64,000 nucleotides of DNA from Hyphomicrobiales bacterium (GTDB taxonomy: Bacteria > Pseudomonadota > Alphaproteobacteria > Rhizobiales > Beijerinckiaceae). The position numbers were made by a program, and so were the translations under genes. Shown piece after piece: positions 63,413 through 64,000 of this stretch; position 1 is the first letter of the stretch; each line of letters opens with the position of its first letter. Under the pieces are notes generated by a model. That model worked only from the letters and a program-made list of their open reading frames with translations, was not told where the DNA came from and did no database searches. The stretch spans positions 62,001 to 126,000 of the forward strand of contig JAIXYZ010000011.1 of NCBI GenBank assembly GCA_027489955.1, given 5' to 3'.

Positions 63413-64000
<588 letters not shown>

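Overview
The window is a GC-rich, densely coded chromosome segment from an alphaproteobacterium, most likely of the order Hyphomicrobiales (Rhizobiales). Markers for this are the giant ~1600-residue NAD-dependent glutamate dehydrogenase, the blocks dnaG-rpoD, GatB/YqeY-carA and DUF1674/htpX/rsmB/heparinase-like/purH, an IalB-domain protein, DUF2794 and DUF2853 proteins, a DnaG without the usual zinc ligands, and GGAAC-N17-CGTT (EcfG-type) promoter signals. The family (Methylobacteriaceae or Salinarimonadaceae-like) is only a guess. I see no tRNA, rRNA, CRISPR array, insertion sequence or integrase, and composition is even throughout, so this reads as stable core chromosome with some lineage-specific genes.

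Layout. 1-8.6 kb: the end of a TadG/vWA pilus-assembly protein, rlmN with a coupled membrane protein, an IalB-like periplasmic protein, an ECF sigma factor without an adjacent anti-sigma gene, DUF1232, an SDR dehydrogenase, a Cys-rich copper-storage protein, thpR, an aldo/keto reductase and an SGNH esterase. 8.6-12.9 kb: a YbbA/YbbP-type ABC exporter divergent from the esterase, then a BAX-inhibitor-1 protein. 13-19.3 kb: a GNAT enzyme, DUF2794, a 500-bp intergenic region with a strongly structured RNA candidate, and the NAD-glutamate dehydrogenase. 19.3-25.5 kb: purH, heparinase II/III-like, rsmB and htpX on the minus strand, with a DUF1674 gene divergent. 25.6-33 kb: a thermonuclease-fold protein, a cyclopropane-fatty-acid synthase, DUF2853, an L,D-transpeptidase, acetyl-CoA synthetase and propionyl-CoA synthetase. 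33-41.5 kb: a TauE/SafE exporter, a class III cyclase, a lipid kinase, a thioesterase, an MFS transporter, GNAT, GST, an ArsR-SRPBCC operon that looks leaderless, and an operon of LysE exporter, HlyU-like protein and a small P-loop membrane protein. 41.6-49 kb: rpoD, dnaG, an aldose epimerase, GatB/YqeY and carA. 49-54.6 kb: an AraC-type regulator, a methyltransferase, a GtrA + SemiSWEET pair and the DUF1501/DUF1800 pair. 54.7-60.5 kb: a secreted DUF4394 protein, a glycolipid-binding-domain protein, an ECF sigma/RskA-type anti-sigma pair, a globin-coupled chemoreceptor and a PAS-PAS-HTH regulator. 60.7-64 kb: opgC with a coupled SGNH protein behind an EcfG-type promoter, and an ABC-2 exporter that runs off the right edge.

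The most interesting signals lie between the genes. (1) Positions 14128-14349 contain an 18-bp stem with one bulged base, a 7-bp hairpin, an unpaired stretch with a CUCCUC element, and two consecutive hairpins followed by T-rich sequence, all ahead of the glutamate dehydrogenase gene. This suggests an undescribed sRNA or a leader attenuator. (2) The DUF4394 gene and the sigma/anti-sigma operon share GCATCC-N17-GTA upstream, a plausible recognition site for that ECF factor. (3) The ArsR repressor gene has a promoter that would start transcription at its ATG, with two inverted repeats on the promoter. (4) opgC has a full-match EcfG-type promoter, linking glucan modification to the general stress response.
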